From Treponema sp. (lineage in GTDB: Bacteria; Spirochaetota; Spirochaetia; Treponematales; Breznakiellaceae): a stretch of DNA of 10,000 bases. The stretch covers positions 1-10,000 of the forward strand of contig JAIWNU010000086.1 of the NCBI GenBank assembly GCA_020216655.1, written 5' to 3'. Both the position numbers and the translations under genes were made by a program. Below, piece after piece: positions 1 to 5,908 of this stretch (position 1 is its first letter; each line of letters begins with the position of its first letter). Under the pieces are notes generated by a model. That model was not told the DNA's origin, did not search any database, and saw nothing but the letters and a program-made list of their open reading frames with translations.

Positions 1-15
1 CCGTATAACAGCGCA

Positions 16-48
16 CCCGGACGCATTTCCGGGAGAAGGAATTTTCTC
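16..48 (+). promoter_or_regulatory. Structured leader and Shine-Dalgarno of the RRM gene
   Basis: The Shine-Dalgarno region (GGAGAAGGA, 32-40) lies 9 nt before the ATG at 50. Two short hairpins compete over it: CCCGG (16-20) with CCGGG (29-33), and GAGAA (33-37) with TTCTC (44-48). The second puts GGAATT in its loop and pairs part of the Shine-Dalgarno. Both use base 33, so they cannot form fully together. This is visible in the sequence; a regulatory role is inference. The promoter must lie outside the window. Confidence 0.4.
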
Positions 49-49
49 G

Positions 50-337
50 ATGGCCAAGAAACTTTACGTCGGCAATCTCTCGTACAACACTTCCGAAGAC
101 AGCCTCCGCAATTTGTTCTCTAATTTTGGAAGCGTTGCCTCCGCCAAGATCATTTTTGATCGTGAAACAGGTAACTCCAAGGGCTTCGGCTTTGTCGAAA
201 TGAGCACAGACGAAGAAGCTAGTGCTGCTATTGCAGGCACCAACGGTCGTGAGTTCGAGGGGCGACAGCTCCGCGTAAACGAAGCAATGGACAAACCTCG
301 CCGCGAACGCGATAACGGCGGATACAACCGCTGGTAA
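50..337 (+). CDS. RRM-type RNA-binding protein, 95 aa
   Basis: This is a single RNA-recognition-motif protein expected to bind single-stranded RNA in the cytoplasm. RNP2 is LYVGNL (residues 5-10) and RNP1 is KGFGFVEM (44-51), with the RNA-stacking aromatics Tyr6, Phe46 and Phe48 present. The RRM fold fills residues 3-79. A short basic, Gly/Asn-rich tail with PRRERDNGGYNRW follows, as in cyanobacterial Rbp and other bacterial short-RRM proteins. The start is supported by the Shine-Dalgarno at 32-40. The gene has its own strong terminator and looks monocistronic at its 3' end. Family knowledge: such proteins are often cold-induced or act as RNA chaperones in other bacteria. The target RNAs here are unknown. 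Confidence 0.95.
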   Translation: MAKKLYVGNLSYNTSEDSLRNLFSNFGSVASAKIIFDRETGNSKGFGFVEMSTDEEASAAIAGTNGREFEGRQLRVNEAMDKPRRERDNGGYNRW

Positions 338-355
338 CATAAGCACCTTAATAAA

Positions 356-393
356 AGGGGATGTCCTAAACTTATTGGACATCCCTTTTTTTT
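356..393 (+). terminator. Rho-independent terminator of the RRM gene
   Basis: A perfect 9-bp stem, GGGATGTCC (358-366) with GGACATCCC (377-385), encloses a 10-nt loop and is followed by eight T. It lies 20 nt after the RRM stop codon. It faces the minus-strand terminator just downstream. Confidence 0.93.
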
Positions 394-408
394 AATTGCA
401 AGACCAAT

Positions 409-433
409 AAAAAAGCCGGTCTGCAACCGGCTT
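409..433 (-). terminator. Rho-independent terminator for a minus-strand transcript
   Basis: Read on the minus strand, an 8-bp stem AAGCCGGT / ACCGGCTT (426-433 with 413-420) with a 5-nt loop runs into six T (the A run at 409-414). On the plus strand there is no T run after it, so it works leftward. The nearest upstream minus-strand protein gene ends about 380 bases away. That distance suggests a non-coding transcript ends here. Confidence 0.85.
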
Positions 434-699
434 GTCGGTGTCCTGCTCCGTTGCCTGCCTCATCATAGGCAGGGCCAGAGATGGACGTCACGCATTTTAG
501 CGTTCCTATAATTTGTCTGCATTGTACAGAATACAATACACGGCACTACATAAATTCGCTGTCTCTGCTCGACCGGAGCATACCCGAGAGTATTCCCCGG
601 TCATACTCTTTTAGGCGGAGTTTCCATAAAGGGCCCTCCCACATTACATGGCGAACAAGCCAGAATAAGTCATTCATGAACCCCCATCCGGTGGGCTAT

Positions 700-734
700 G
701 AACCAACTTCTGAGCTGGTTCTTTTGAACCAGCT
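700..734 (-). promoter_or_regulatory. Mutually exclusive hairpins at the predicted 5' end of the ncRNA
   Basis: TGGTTC (716-721) can pair with GAACCA (700-705), giving a 6-bp stem. It can also pair, within a 9-bp stem with a 4-nt loop, with the segment 726-734. The two folds exclude each other. The longer one begins at the predicted first base of the minus-strand RNA. A switch is inference; the longer stem should dominate. Confidence 0.35.
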
Positions 735-740
735 AATATA

Positions 741-768
741 AATTTAATCAATTTTTTGAGAAATGCAA
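741..768 (-). promoter_or_regulatory. Possible promoter of the minus-strand ncRNA
   Basis: On the minus strand, TTGCAT (763-768) and TAAATT (741-746) are 16 bp apart, with an A-rich spacer. The predicted start at about 734 falls on the first base of the 9-bp hairpin. The surrounding 735-790 is very AT-rich, so chance matches to -10/-35 are easy. This is a weak call on its own. Confidence 0.35.
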
Positions 769-792
769 GACTTTTTTCATTTTTTTAATTGA

Positions 793-810
793 GGCTCTTT
801 TGAAAGAGCC
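793..810 (-). other. Stem-loop after the unknown gene, no U-tract
   Basis: GGCTCTTT (793-800) and AAAGAGCC (803-810) form a tight hairpin 5 nt after the stop codon of the minus-strand gene ending at 816. Neither strand has a T run next to it, so it is not a standard terminator. It may protect the mRNA 3' end or act as a U-less terminator (inference). Confidence 0.5.
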
Positions 811-815
811 CCGCA

Positions 816-1196
816 TCATTGGTCCAGCAAACCTCGGCTTACCAACTCTGCCATAAGAGTTGTTAAGGTATCTATATGCATTTCATCGGCCAGGCTCGAA
901 AGGGTATCTCGGATTTCTTCTAAATCTTCCCGAGAAAGGATCATAGAGCCTTCATCATATTCATGTACTATAAAAGCAGCGATATATCCGAGACGGAGAT
1001 AATCGGGTACAGCCTGGGAAGTATAGGAATCTTTCCAATATTTAAACAATTCTTCAGACCCCTGGAGCCCCAAATGGGGTGTCACCAGGCTTGAAAAAGC
1101 AATAAAAAGCCGATCTGTAGTAAGGCCATCTTCTAAGGGCTCCTTATTTTGGAACCGTTTATTTAAGTCTGACAAAAAATGTTCAACTGGTCGCAT
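816..1196 (-). CDS. Small acidic protein of unknown function, 126 aa
   Basis: I do not recognise the family. The sequence looks like a real helical, acidic cytoplasmic protein, with no signal peptide or membrane segment. The C-terminal third is amphipathic and charged (LSREDLEEIRDTLSSLADEM at 87-106), and the protein ends in LVSRGLLDQ. The frame is open upstream to 1505, but that extension runs antisense through ptsN and is probably not translated. I chose the ATG at 1196 because a promoter-like TTGCAA-16-TATAGT lies directly upstream and because this leaves a normal divergent gap with ptsN. No Shine-Dalgarno is visible. An ATG at 1328 would give a 170-aa protein overlapping the start of ptsN by 45 bp. 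The stop is followed at once by a stem-loop. Confidence 0.6.
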   Translation of the reverse strand: MRPVEHFLSDLNKRFQNKEPLEDGLTTDRLFIAFSSLVTPHLGLQGSEELFKYWKDSYTSQAVPDYLRLGYIAAFIVHEYDEGSMILSREDLEEIRDTLSSLADEMHIDTLTTLMAELVSRGLLDQ

Positions 1197-1202
1197 TGCA
1201 TT

Positions 1203-1230
1203 ACTATACAACAAATAGCAAAGTTTGCAA
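1203..1230 (-). promoter_or_regulatory. Possible promoter of the unknown gene, predicting a leaderless mRNA
   Basis: On the minus strand, TTGCAA (1225-1230) and TATAGT (1203-1208) are 16 bp apart. Only six bases separate the -10 from the ATG at 1196, so transcription would start at or next to the start codon. Confidence 0.45.
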
Positions 1231-1247
1231 ATGGATGTAAGTAGTTC

Positions 1248-1276
1248 TTGACTTTTACGTAATTGGGCTCTAAACT
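1248..1276 (+). promoter_or_regulatory. Promoter of ptsN, predicting a leaderless mRNA
   Basis: TTGACT (1248-1253) and TAAACT (1271-1276) have the ideal 17-bp spacing. Seven bases separate the -10 from the ATG at 1284, and there is no Shine-Dalgarno in between. The predicted transcript begins at the start codon. Confidence 0.5.
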
Positions 1277-1283
1277 TGTAGCC

Positions 1284-1730
1284 ATGAACCTCAAGAGCGT
1301 ACTTAGCCGTGACACTATTCGTCTCCATCTTAAGGGGACCACAAAAGAACAAATTATCAACGAACTGCTGGATGTCCTGGTTCAGAGCGGGAAAATTAAG
1401 GACAGGGAAGCTGCTTTTGCTGCCATAATGGACCGTGAACGGAAAATGTCGACCGGCATGAAGCATGGCATCGCCATCCCCCATGGAAAGTCTCCAACAG
1501 TCCATGAGCTTGTTGCCTGTATCGGCATCTCAGATACACCGGTGGATTTTGACTCCCTGGACCATGAACCGTGCCGCATTTTCATAATGACCCTGTCACC
1601 TCTCGATAAGACGGGGCCGCATCTTCAATTTCTTGCAGAAGTGAGCCTGTTGTTTAAAAGTTCTGAAAAACGGGCAGAAATTCTTGCGGCCAAAACGCCA
1701 GAGGATGTGCTTAAGGTCTTAGTAGAATAA
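1284..1730 (+). CDS. ptsN: PTS EIIA domain protein, PtsN-like (EIIA-Ntr), 148 aa
   Basis: This is a single EIIA domain of the fructose/nitrogen type, which accepts a phosphoryl group from HPr-like proteins on a histidine. The active-site motif GIAIPHGK (residues 62-69) gives His67 as the phosphorylated residue. The second conserved histidine is His113 in PHLQFLAEV. The length is typical of PtsN, and no membrane EIIB or EIIC parts are attached, which points to a regulatory rather than a transport role. The ATG at 1284 fits the family N-terminus; a TTG at 1263 in the same frame would add seven poorly fitting residues and lies upstream of the predicted start point. hprK at the other end of the window belongs to the same regulatory PTS. 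Treponemes are known to keep EI, HPr, HprK and PtsN without sugar permeases. Confidence 0.93.
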   Translation: MNLKSVLSRDTIRLHLKGTTKEQIINELLDVLVQSGKIKDREAAFAAIMDRERKMSTGMKHGIAIPHGKSPTVHELVACIGISDTPVDFDSLDHEPCRIFIMTLSPLDKTGPHLQFLAEVSLLFKSSEKRAEILAAKTPEDVLKVLVE

Positions 1731-1746
1731 GCGCTTATCCTCCTGG

Positions 1747-1764
1747 GGCTGCCTCTCAGCAGCC
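1747..1764 (+). other. Stem-loop after ptsN, no U-tract
   Basis: GGCTGC (1747-1752) pairs with GCAGCC (1759-1764) around a 6-nt loop, 16 nt after the ptsN stop. There is no T run. The stop codon itself lies in a 12-bp palindrome, ATAAGCGCTTAT (1727-1738). A real terminator follows at 1786. Confidence 0.45.
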
Positions 1765-1785
1765 ACTAGATAAATGTGAGGATAC

Positions 1786-1822
1786 AAAAAAGACCCGGCC
1801 GATCGAACTGCCGGGTCTTTTT
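1786..1822. terminator. Bidirectional terminator between ptsN and the HEAT-like gene
   Basis: A 9-bp stem, AGACCCGGC (1791-1799) with GCCGGGTCT (1810-1818), is flanked by an A run on the left and a T run on the right. It should therefore stop transcription from both sides. It sits between two convergent genes. Confidence 0.93.
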
Positions 1823-1852
1823 ATATTCAAACACGAATGGCTTTTAAGTGGC

Positions 1853-3031
1853 TCAGTTTTTAGCAGATCCTATTTGTTTCAGCGCTTCTTGGGCCAGCAT
1901 TTTTACATAGTTGTTCCATTCCTGGTATTCGACAGCCTGCAGCGCTGGCCTTGCCACAGCTTTTCCTGTCGCACCTAAAGCAGGTATAACCGCCCGAACA
2001 AGCTGTTCATCTTCCTGGGTAATGTTGTTTGCCTTTCGTTTTGCGTTTAAGGCTAATAGGAAGTTAGATAAAAGCCGGGCCGCATCATCGGTACCTATGG
2101 AAGAGAGAGCTGCAATGCTATTCAATTTCTCTTCCGTATCTATACCTTCCTTATAAGATCGTTCAAGAAGGGGAAGAACAGAAGTATCATTGGTTTTGTA
2201 ACGGCGAATCATATCTATTGCAAGTTTTCTTGAATTGCTCAGTATGACCCGCTGCTTAACATCCTGGGTAGAGGCCCGCCAGGCTTCTGCGAGAGCCCTT
2301 ACCGCCACCCGGGCTTTTGCTTCAGAAGCAGCCCGGGAACTTTCCATTCTCTGCAAAGCAAGCAGTTTAATATCATAGGAATAGCTGCTGGACCTAATAA
2401 TGTCCGAAAGCGGTGTTTCGGGGTTTTCTATAATAAAAGGCAGTGACCGGTCAGCCTGTTCTCGGATTCGCTTACTATACCAGCCATTTGCTGCAAAGAA
2501 CACCGGCAGATAACCTGAAGGCTGCTGATATTTTTCCAAAGCGATAATTGCTCCATAGGCAATCTTTTCTCCGCTTTCAGGATCATCGGTAGGCTTTAAA
2601 TTGAGACCTTGTAAAAGTTTTTCTATCTGTTCTGAATAATCAAGGTTTCTCAGCTTCCCCATTGCAATAAGCGCATCCGCTTTTACCAAGGGGTTGGAAA
2701 AACTCTGCACAACCTTCCAGAGGTCACTTGCTGCAGCTGAGTATTTAGAATTGCCTAAAAGTTGTGCTAGAAGCCTTGCCGATTGGTCTGCCGCATCACG
2801 TTCTGCGGTAGACTTAAGGGAGGGAAATTCCTGGAGCAGCTGTGACAAGGCTGTTGCATAAAGCTGTCCGGCGCCAACAATATTCTGATCCGCAATACTT
2901 TTCAGTACCGCAAGACGTTCCTGAGTTGTTGAAGCCTGTTCATAGAGCAGTGTATAAACATCTATCGCCTCAGAAGCAAATAGATTAGTAAAAATATAAA
3001 GAGAAAAAATTAAAGTGAGTAATCGTTTCAT
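1853..3031 (-). CDS. Exported HEAT-like helical-repeat protein, 392 aa
   Basis: Residues 1-20 form a Sec signal peptide (MKRLL, a hydrophobic core, then LFAS before EA), so the protein is exported, probably to the periplasm. There is no lipobox cysteine. The rest is almost all alpha-helical with HEAT/ARM-like units, clearest at about 113-130 (VKADALIAMGKL), 300-325 (LNSIAALSSIG with DDAARLL), 342-362 (VRAVIPALGATG) and 376-388 (MLAQEALKQIG). Such scaffolds bind other proteins; no catalytic motif is visible. The start lies 17 nt after the lipoprotein stop, with only a weak GGGGA upstream, so translation is probably coupled and the two genes form one operon. The partner and role are unknown. 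Its 3' end faces the bidirectional terminator. Confidence 0.85.
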   Translation of the reverse strand: MKRLLTLIFSLYIFTNLFASEAIDVYTLLYEQASTTQERLAVLKSIADQNIVGAGQLYATALSQLLQEFPSLKSTAERDAADQSARLLAQLLGNSKYSAAASDLWKVVQSFSNPLVKADALIAMGKLRNLDYSEQIEKLLQGLNLKPTDDPESGEKIAYGAIIALEKYQQPSGYLPVFFAANGWYSKRIREQADRSLPFIIENPETPLSDIIRSSSYSYDIKLLALQRMESSRAASEAKARVAVRALAEAWRASTQDVKQRVILSNSRKLAIDMIRRYKTNDTSVLPLLERSYKEGIDTEEKLNSIAALSSIGTDDAARLLSNFLLALNAKRKANNITQEDEQLVRAVIPALGATGKAVARPALQAVEYQEWNNYVKMLAQEALKQIGSAKN

Positions 3032-3048
3032 TGGCTATTTAGTCCCCA

Positions 3049-3948
3049 TTATTCAACAACTTTGGTTTCGGTACGTATTGTGTATTCAAATTCCACAATC
3101 TGTTTCGATTTGCCCTGCAGATCCTCTACAATCTTACGCACAAGTTCCTTATTTGGGCCGTATTCATAGGTAGTTCGTTGCAATACCTGACCACCTGCGC
3201 TGGTGCGTTCTTCTTTTACCAGGAGGCCTTTTTCCCAGTATGAAAATTCCCTGCGGAGCAGTGAGTCCAGGGCATTAAAATAGCTAACCTGAGAAAGGTT
3301 GCCATCCGCATCATAGTCATACACACTTGAACCGTTTTTTTTGCCCGTGGCATCGGTTAAAAGAGCGCTTCGGACCTTGCCATTGCTATAAGTATATTTG
3401 GTTTCCGCAACTTTTGAATTGTTATTGTCCTTTACAATCCAGCTGATTTTATTATTCTGTGCATCATATACATATTCATAGGACGAAACCAGTTTACCAT
3501 TGGCATCGGTAACGTTTTCTCCGATTAAAAGGCCATTCGCATTATAAGAATAGGCTCTCCTGGATACAATCTTGTCATCCCGGTCTTTTATTACCTTTTC
3601 CGCAAGCAAGTTTCCGACATAAAAGTATTCGATTTTTTCAAGAACTGCTCCAGACGCACTGTACCTGGTCTGATTCTGCAGAACCCACCGTTTTTCGTCC
3701 CACACAGAGATGGTGTATTCATCAATAGTGTTGTCAGCAAACTTTACCACCGATTTAACTTCCACCGGAATCTGTATGGTAATTGTTTTCTTTGCAACAG
3801 TTTGTTCATTTTTTTTCTGTATCTCATTGGTTGCCGATACTTCTAATCGCGGCTGAGTATCAGACTTTGCATCATTCGGCACAACCTGCGTTCCTGCACA
3901 AGAAAGAAATATTGTACACAGACCAGCAAGGGCTATCATGTGTTTCAT
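3049..3948 (-). CDS. Lipoprotein with eight aromatic-x-Tyr repeats, 299 aa
   Basis: The N-terminus is a lipoprotein signal peptide, with the lipidated cysteine at Cys17 (FLSC, a relaxed spirochetal lipobox). A low-complexity linker (about 18-55) follows. From residue 108 there is a regular repeat: an aromatic-x-Tyr triplet at 108, 133, 159, 185, 210, 235, 261 and 287, that is every 25-26 residues. Each unit continues roughly as N-G-x-L and a charged strand ending in a polar turn. This resembles RHS/YD-type or MORN-like beta-hairpin repeats on the cell surface or in the periplasm, but it carries no toxin domain. The start is fixed by AGGAGGT (3956-3962) 7 nt before the ATG. It is the first gene of an operon with the HEAT-like protein. 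The function is unknown. Confidence 0.88.
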   Translation of the reverse strand: MKHMIALAGLCTIFLSCAGTQVVPNDAKSDTQPRLEVSATNEIQKKNEQTVAKKTITIQIPVEVKSVVKFADNTIDEYTISVWDEKRWVLQNQTRYSASGAVLEKIEYFYVGNLLAEKVIKDRDDKIVSRRAYSYNANGLLIGENVTDANGKLVSSYEYVYDAQNNKISWIVKDNNNSKVAETKYTYSNGKVRSALLTDATGKKNGSSVYDYDADGNLSQVSYFNALDSLLRREFSYWEKGLLVKEERTSAGGQVLQRTTYEYGPNKELVRKIVEDLQGKSKQIVEFEYTIRTETKVVE

Positions 3949-4027
3949 GTATATAACCTCCTAAAAACTTGTATAATATGATAGATTATAGGGGCTTTTT
4001 CAAGCATTTCATACAGGAGTATCAAGA
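3949..4027. promoter_or_regulatory. Divergent control region between the lipoprotein and the GH5 gene
   Basis: This 79-bp gap must drive both genes. It holds TATAAT on the plus strand (3972-3977) and on the minus strand (3985-3990), but neither has a good -35 at the right distance. Both genes have clear Shine-Dalgarno sequences: AGGAGGT for the minus gene and AGGAG (4015-4019) for the plus gene. The exact promoters cannot be set from sequence alone. Confidence 0.4.
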
Positions 4028-5908
4028 ATGATTCTTAAAGATAATTATTTCTATGATGAACAGGGGCGCATTCTTTGGCTGAGAGGCTGCAATGTGAGCG
4101 GCAGTTCCAAAGTCCCCTTTACACCTAAGGGGGAAACTTGGCGAAAGGATTCGTTAAAGAATCCAGAGATGGTTTCTTTTGTCGGCCGCCCCTTCCCGCT
4201 CGAAGAAGCTGACGAACATTTAGACCGCTTAAGATCCTGGGGTTTTAATTTCATCCGTATGGTGATTACCTGGGAAGCTATAGAACATGCCGGGCCAGGA
4301 GTTTATGACGAAGAATATCTAGCGTACTTAAGGAAAATAATAAAAAAATGTGAAGACCGGGGGATCTGGGTATACATGGATCCCCATCAGGATGTATGGA
4401 GCCGCTGGACCGGAGGAGACGGAGCTCCGGCTTGGACCTTGGAAAAGATCGGCATACAACTGGAACATATCTATGTGACCGGTGCGGCCCTTACACATCA
4501 GGAATTGGGAGACCCGCTTCCTAAAATGATGTGGCCCACCAACTACAACCGCTACGCCGCGGCAACCATGTTCACCCTTTTTTTTGGAGGAAACGTGTAT
4601 GCCCCTGGCACAACTATAGACAGAGAACCTGCCCAGGACTGGCTACAGGAACGATATTTGGCTGCATTTCGGCACTGCTATAGGAGGCTCAAGGACTGCA
4701 AGGCCATTATTGGCTGGGGAGCTATGAACGAACCCCATCAGGGTTTTATCGGTTATAAGGACCTATCAGGACTGGAAAATAATTCCATAGCCTTAGGGCC
4801 AATTCCGTCGGCCTTCCAAGCGATGGCATCGGCTTCCGGTTATACGGTAGAAATTCCGGTATACAAAACAGATATACTGGGTACCCGGGTCATTGGAAAA
4901 CAAACCCTTAATCCCGAAGGGGTATCTCTTTTTAAGGAAGGTTATTCCTGTCCATGGAAAAAAGCAGGGGTTTGGGGCGAAGACGGGGGAAAACCGGTTT
5001 TATTGAAAGGGGACTACTTTGCCCATTACCAGGGAAGGGAAGTCAATTTTATTGAAGATTTCCTAAAACCCTTTATTAAAAAGTTCCGGGACCGGATACT
5101 GGAAGTTAATCCCAAGGTTTTTCTGTTCATCGAGGGAATACCCAATGGAGATCATCCATCTTGGCAGCAAGAAGAGGGACAGGGAATAGTACACGCCTTC
5201 CACTGGTATGACGGCGCTACACTTTTTTCAAAGACCTTTAATCCCCATATCTCCGTACGGGCGGACAATCGCAAGCTCGTATTGAGAAAGCAAGCAGTCC
5301 TCGCTAGTTTTATTGATCAACTTAAAGAAGATATGGACTGGGCCAAAACATCCATGGATAACGCTCCGTGTCTTCTGGGGGAATTTGGCCTTCCCTTTGA
5401 TTTGTACAATAAAAAAGCATATAAAACAGGCAACTATGCAAAACACATTCAAGCACTGGATATGTACTACAGCGCCATAGAGAGTCTTTTTTTGCATTCC
5501 ACCATTTGGAACTACACGCCGGATAATACCCACGAGCGGGGAGACGGCTGGAATGACGAAGATCTCTCTCTTTTTGGAGAAGGCAAAACGCGGGCACAGA
5601 TAGCCTGGGATAGACCATTCCCGCGGGCCACCGCCGGTAAACCCGAACTTTTTTCCTGGGACTACGCGCGTAAAACCTGCCTCTATGTTTATACAACAAA
5701 TACAGAGGCTGAAGGACCTACAGAGCTCTATCTTGGAGAGCGTCATGTAGGACCGAATCCACAGATATTCATTACAGCCGAAACCCCAGAGACTGGGGAA
5801 ACAGCCGAAAAGATCCAGGTACAGTATGCCTGGGATCAGGCAAAGAGCATACTATACCTGGTAAATCCAAGCATACCCTGCAAGATTAAAGTTCTTATTC
5901 AGGGCTGA
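4028..5908 (+). CDS. Glycoside hydrolase family 5, GH5_12-like glycolipid beta-glucosidase, 626 aa
   Basis: This is a TIM-barrel retaining glycosidase of clan GH-A. Expected catalytic residues are present: acid/base Glu235 in GAMNEPHQG (232-239) and nucleophile Glu452 in LLGEFGLP (449-456). Other family signatures are SFVGRPFPLEEA (50-61), RMVITWEAIEHAGPGVYDEE (77-96), DPHQDVWSRW (118-127) and WNYTPDN (494-500). From memory these match the subfamily that includes fungal EGCrP2/steryl-beta-glucosidases and their bacterial relatives, which cut glucosylceramide or steryl glucosides. Residues from about 540 on form a C-terminal beta-sandwich-like domain. There is no signal peptide, so it acts in the cytoplasm, presumably on the cell's own or imported glycolipids (inference). 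Start: AGGAG 8 nt before the ATG. The 3' end overlaps the convergent gene by 10 bp. Confidence 0.85.
   Translation: MILKDNYFYDEQGRILWLRGCNVSGSSKVPFTPKGETWRKDSLKNPEMVSFVGRPFPLEEADEHLDRLRSWGFNFIRMVITWEAIEHAGPGVYDEEYLAYLRKIIKKCEDRGIWVYMDPHQDVWSRWTGGDGAPAWTLEKIGIQLEHIYVTGAALTHQELGDPLPKMMWPTNYNRYAAATMFTLFFGGNVYAPGTTIDREPAQDWLQERYLAAFRHCYRRLKDCKAIIGWGAMNEPHQGFIGYKDLSGLENNSIALGPIPSAFQAMASASGYTVEIPVYKTDILGTRVIGKQTLNPEGVSLFKEGYSCPWKKAGVWGEDGGKPVLLKGDYFAHYQGREVNFIEDFLKPFIKKFRDRILEVNPKVFLFIEGIPNGDHPSWQQEEGQGIVHAFHWYDGATLFSKTFNPHISVRADNRKLVLRKQAVLASFIDQLKEDMDWAKTSMDNAPCLLGEFGLPFDLYNKKAYKTGNYAKHIQALDMYYSAIESLFLHSTIWNYTPDNTHERGDGWNDEDLSLFGEGKTRAQIAWDRPFPRATAGKPELFSWDYARKTCLYVYTTNTEAEGPTELYLGERHVGPNPQIFITAETPETGETAEKIQVQYAWDQAKSILYLVNPSIPCKIKVLIQG

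Larger units (their letters stand above)
409..734 (-). ncRNA. Candidate structured non-coding RNA, about 325 nt, unrecognised
   Basis: This stretch has no credible protein gene but is bounded on the minus strand by a promoter-like element (741-768) and a strong terminator (409-433). It contains a succession of perfect short hairpins: 713-721/726-734 (9 bp, at the predicted 5' end), 649-652/659-662, 587-593/603-609, 566-570/576-580, 521-526/532-537 (6 bp), 490-493/500-503 and 454-460/467-473 (7 bp). Bases 597-602 (in the loop of 587-609) also pair with 571-576, a possible pseudoknot on the minus strand. I could not match it to tmRNA (no tRNA-like CCA end), RNase P RNA (no GAGGAAAGTCC core), SRP RNA or a known riboswitch. 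The alternative is a long 3' UTR of the gene ending at 816. No function is claimed. Confidence 0.5.

Noticed and set aside
64..426. 120-codon minus-strand frame opposite the RRM gene
   Set aside because: It is antisense to conserved RRM codons and crosses both terminators.
507..512. TATAAT on the plus strand as a promoter
   Set aside because: No -35 lies at 15-19 bp, and no plus-strand gene or terminator follows that it could serve.
409..734. tmRNA, RNase P RNA, SRP RNA or 6S RNA
   Set aside because: No tRNA-like acceptor with CCA, no GAGGAAAGTCC-type core, no SRP GGAAG-type loop, and no pairing of 5' and 3' ends. A phrase resembling ATGAATGACT of RNase P occurs but without the rest of the core.
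481..741. Open frame of 86 codons on the plus strand
   Set aside because: The peptide has no protein-like character. The frame runs through a chain of hairpins, lacks a Shine-Dalgarno, and lies against a transcript that ends at 409.
1197..1505. N-terminal extension of the unknown minus-strand gene (up to 229 aa)
   Set aside because: It runs antisense through conserved ptsN codons and through both promoter-like elements. No start in it has a Shine-Dalgarno. The ATG at 1328 cannot be fully excluded.
5228..5746. Long open frames antisense to the GH5 gene (172 and 125 codons)
   Set aside because: They are shadows of a strongly conserved coding sequence, Cys/Arg-rich, without start signals.
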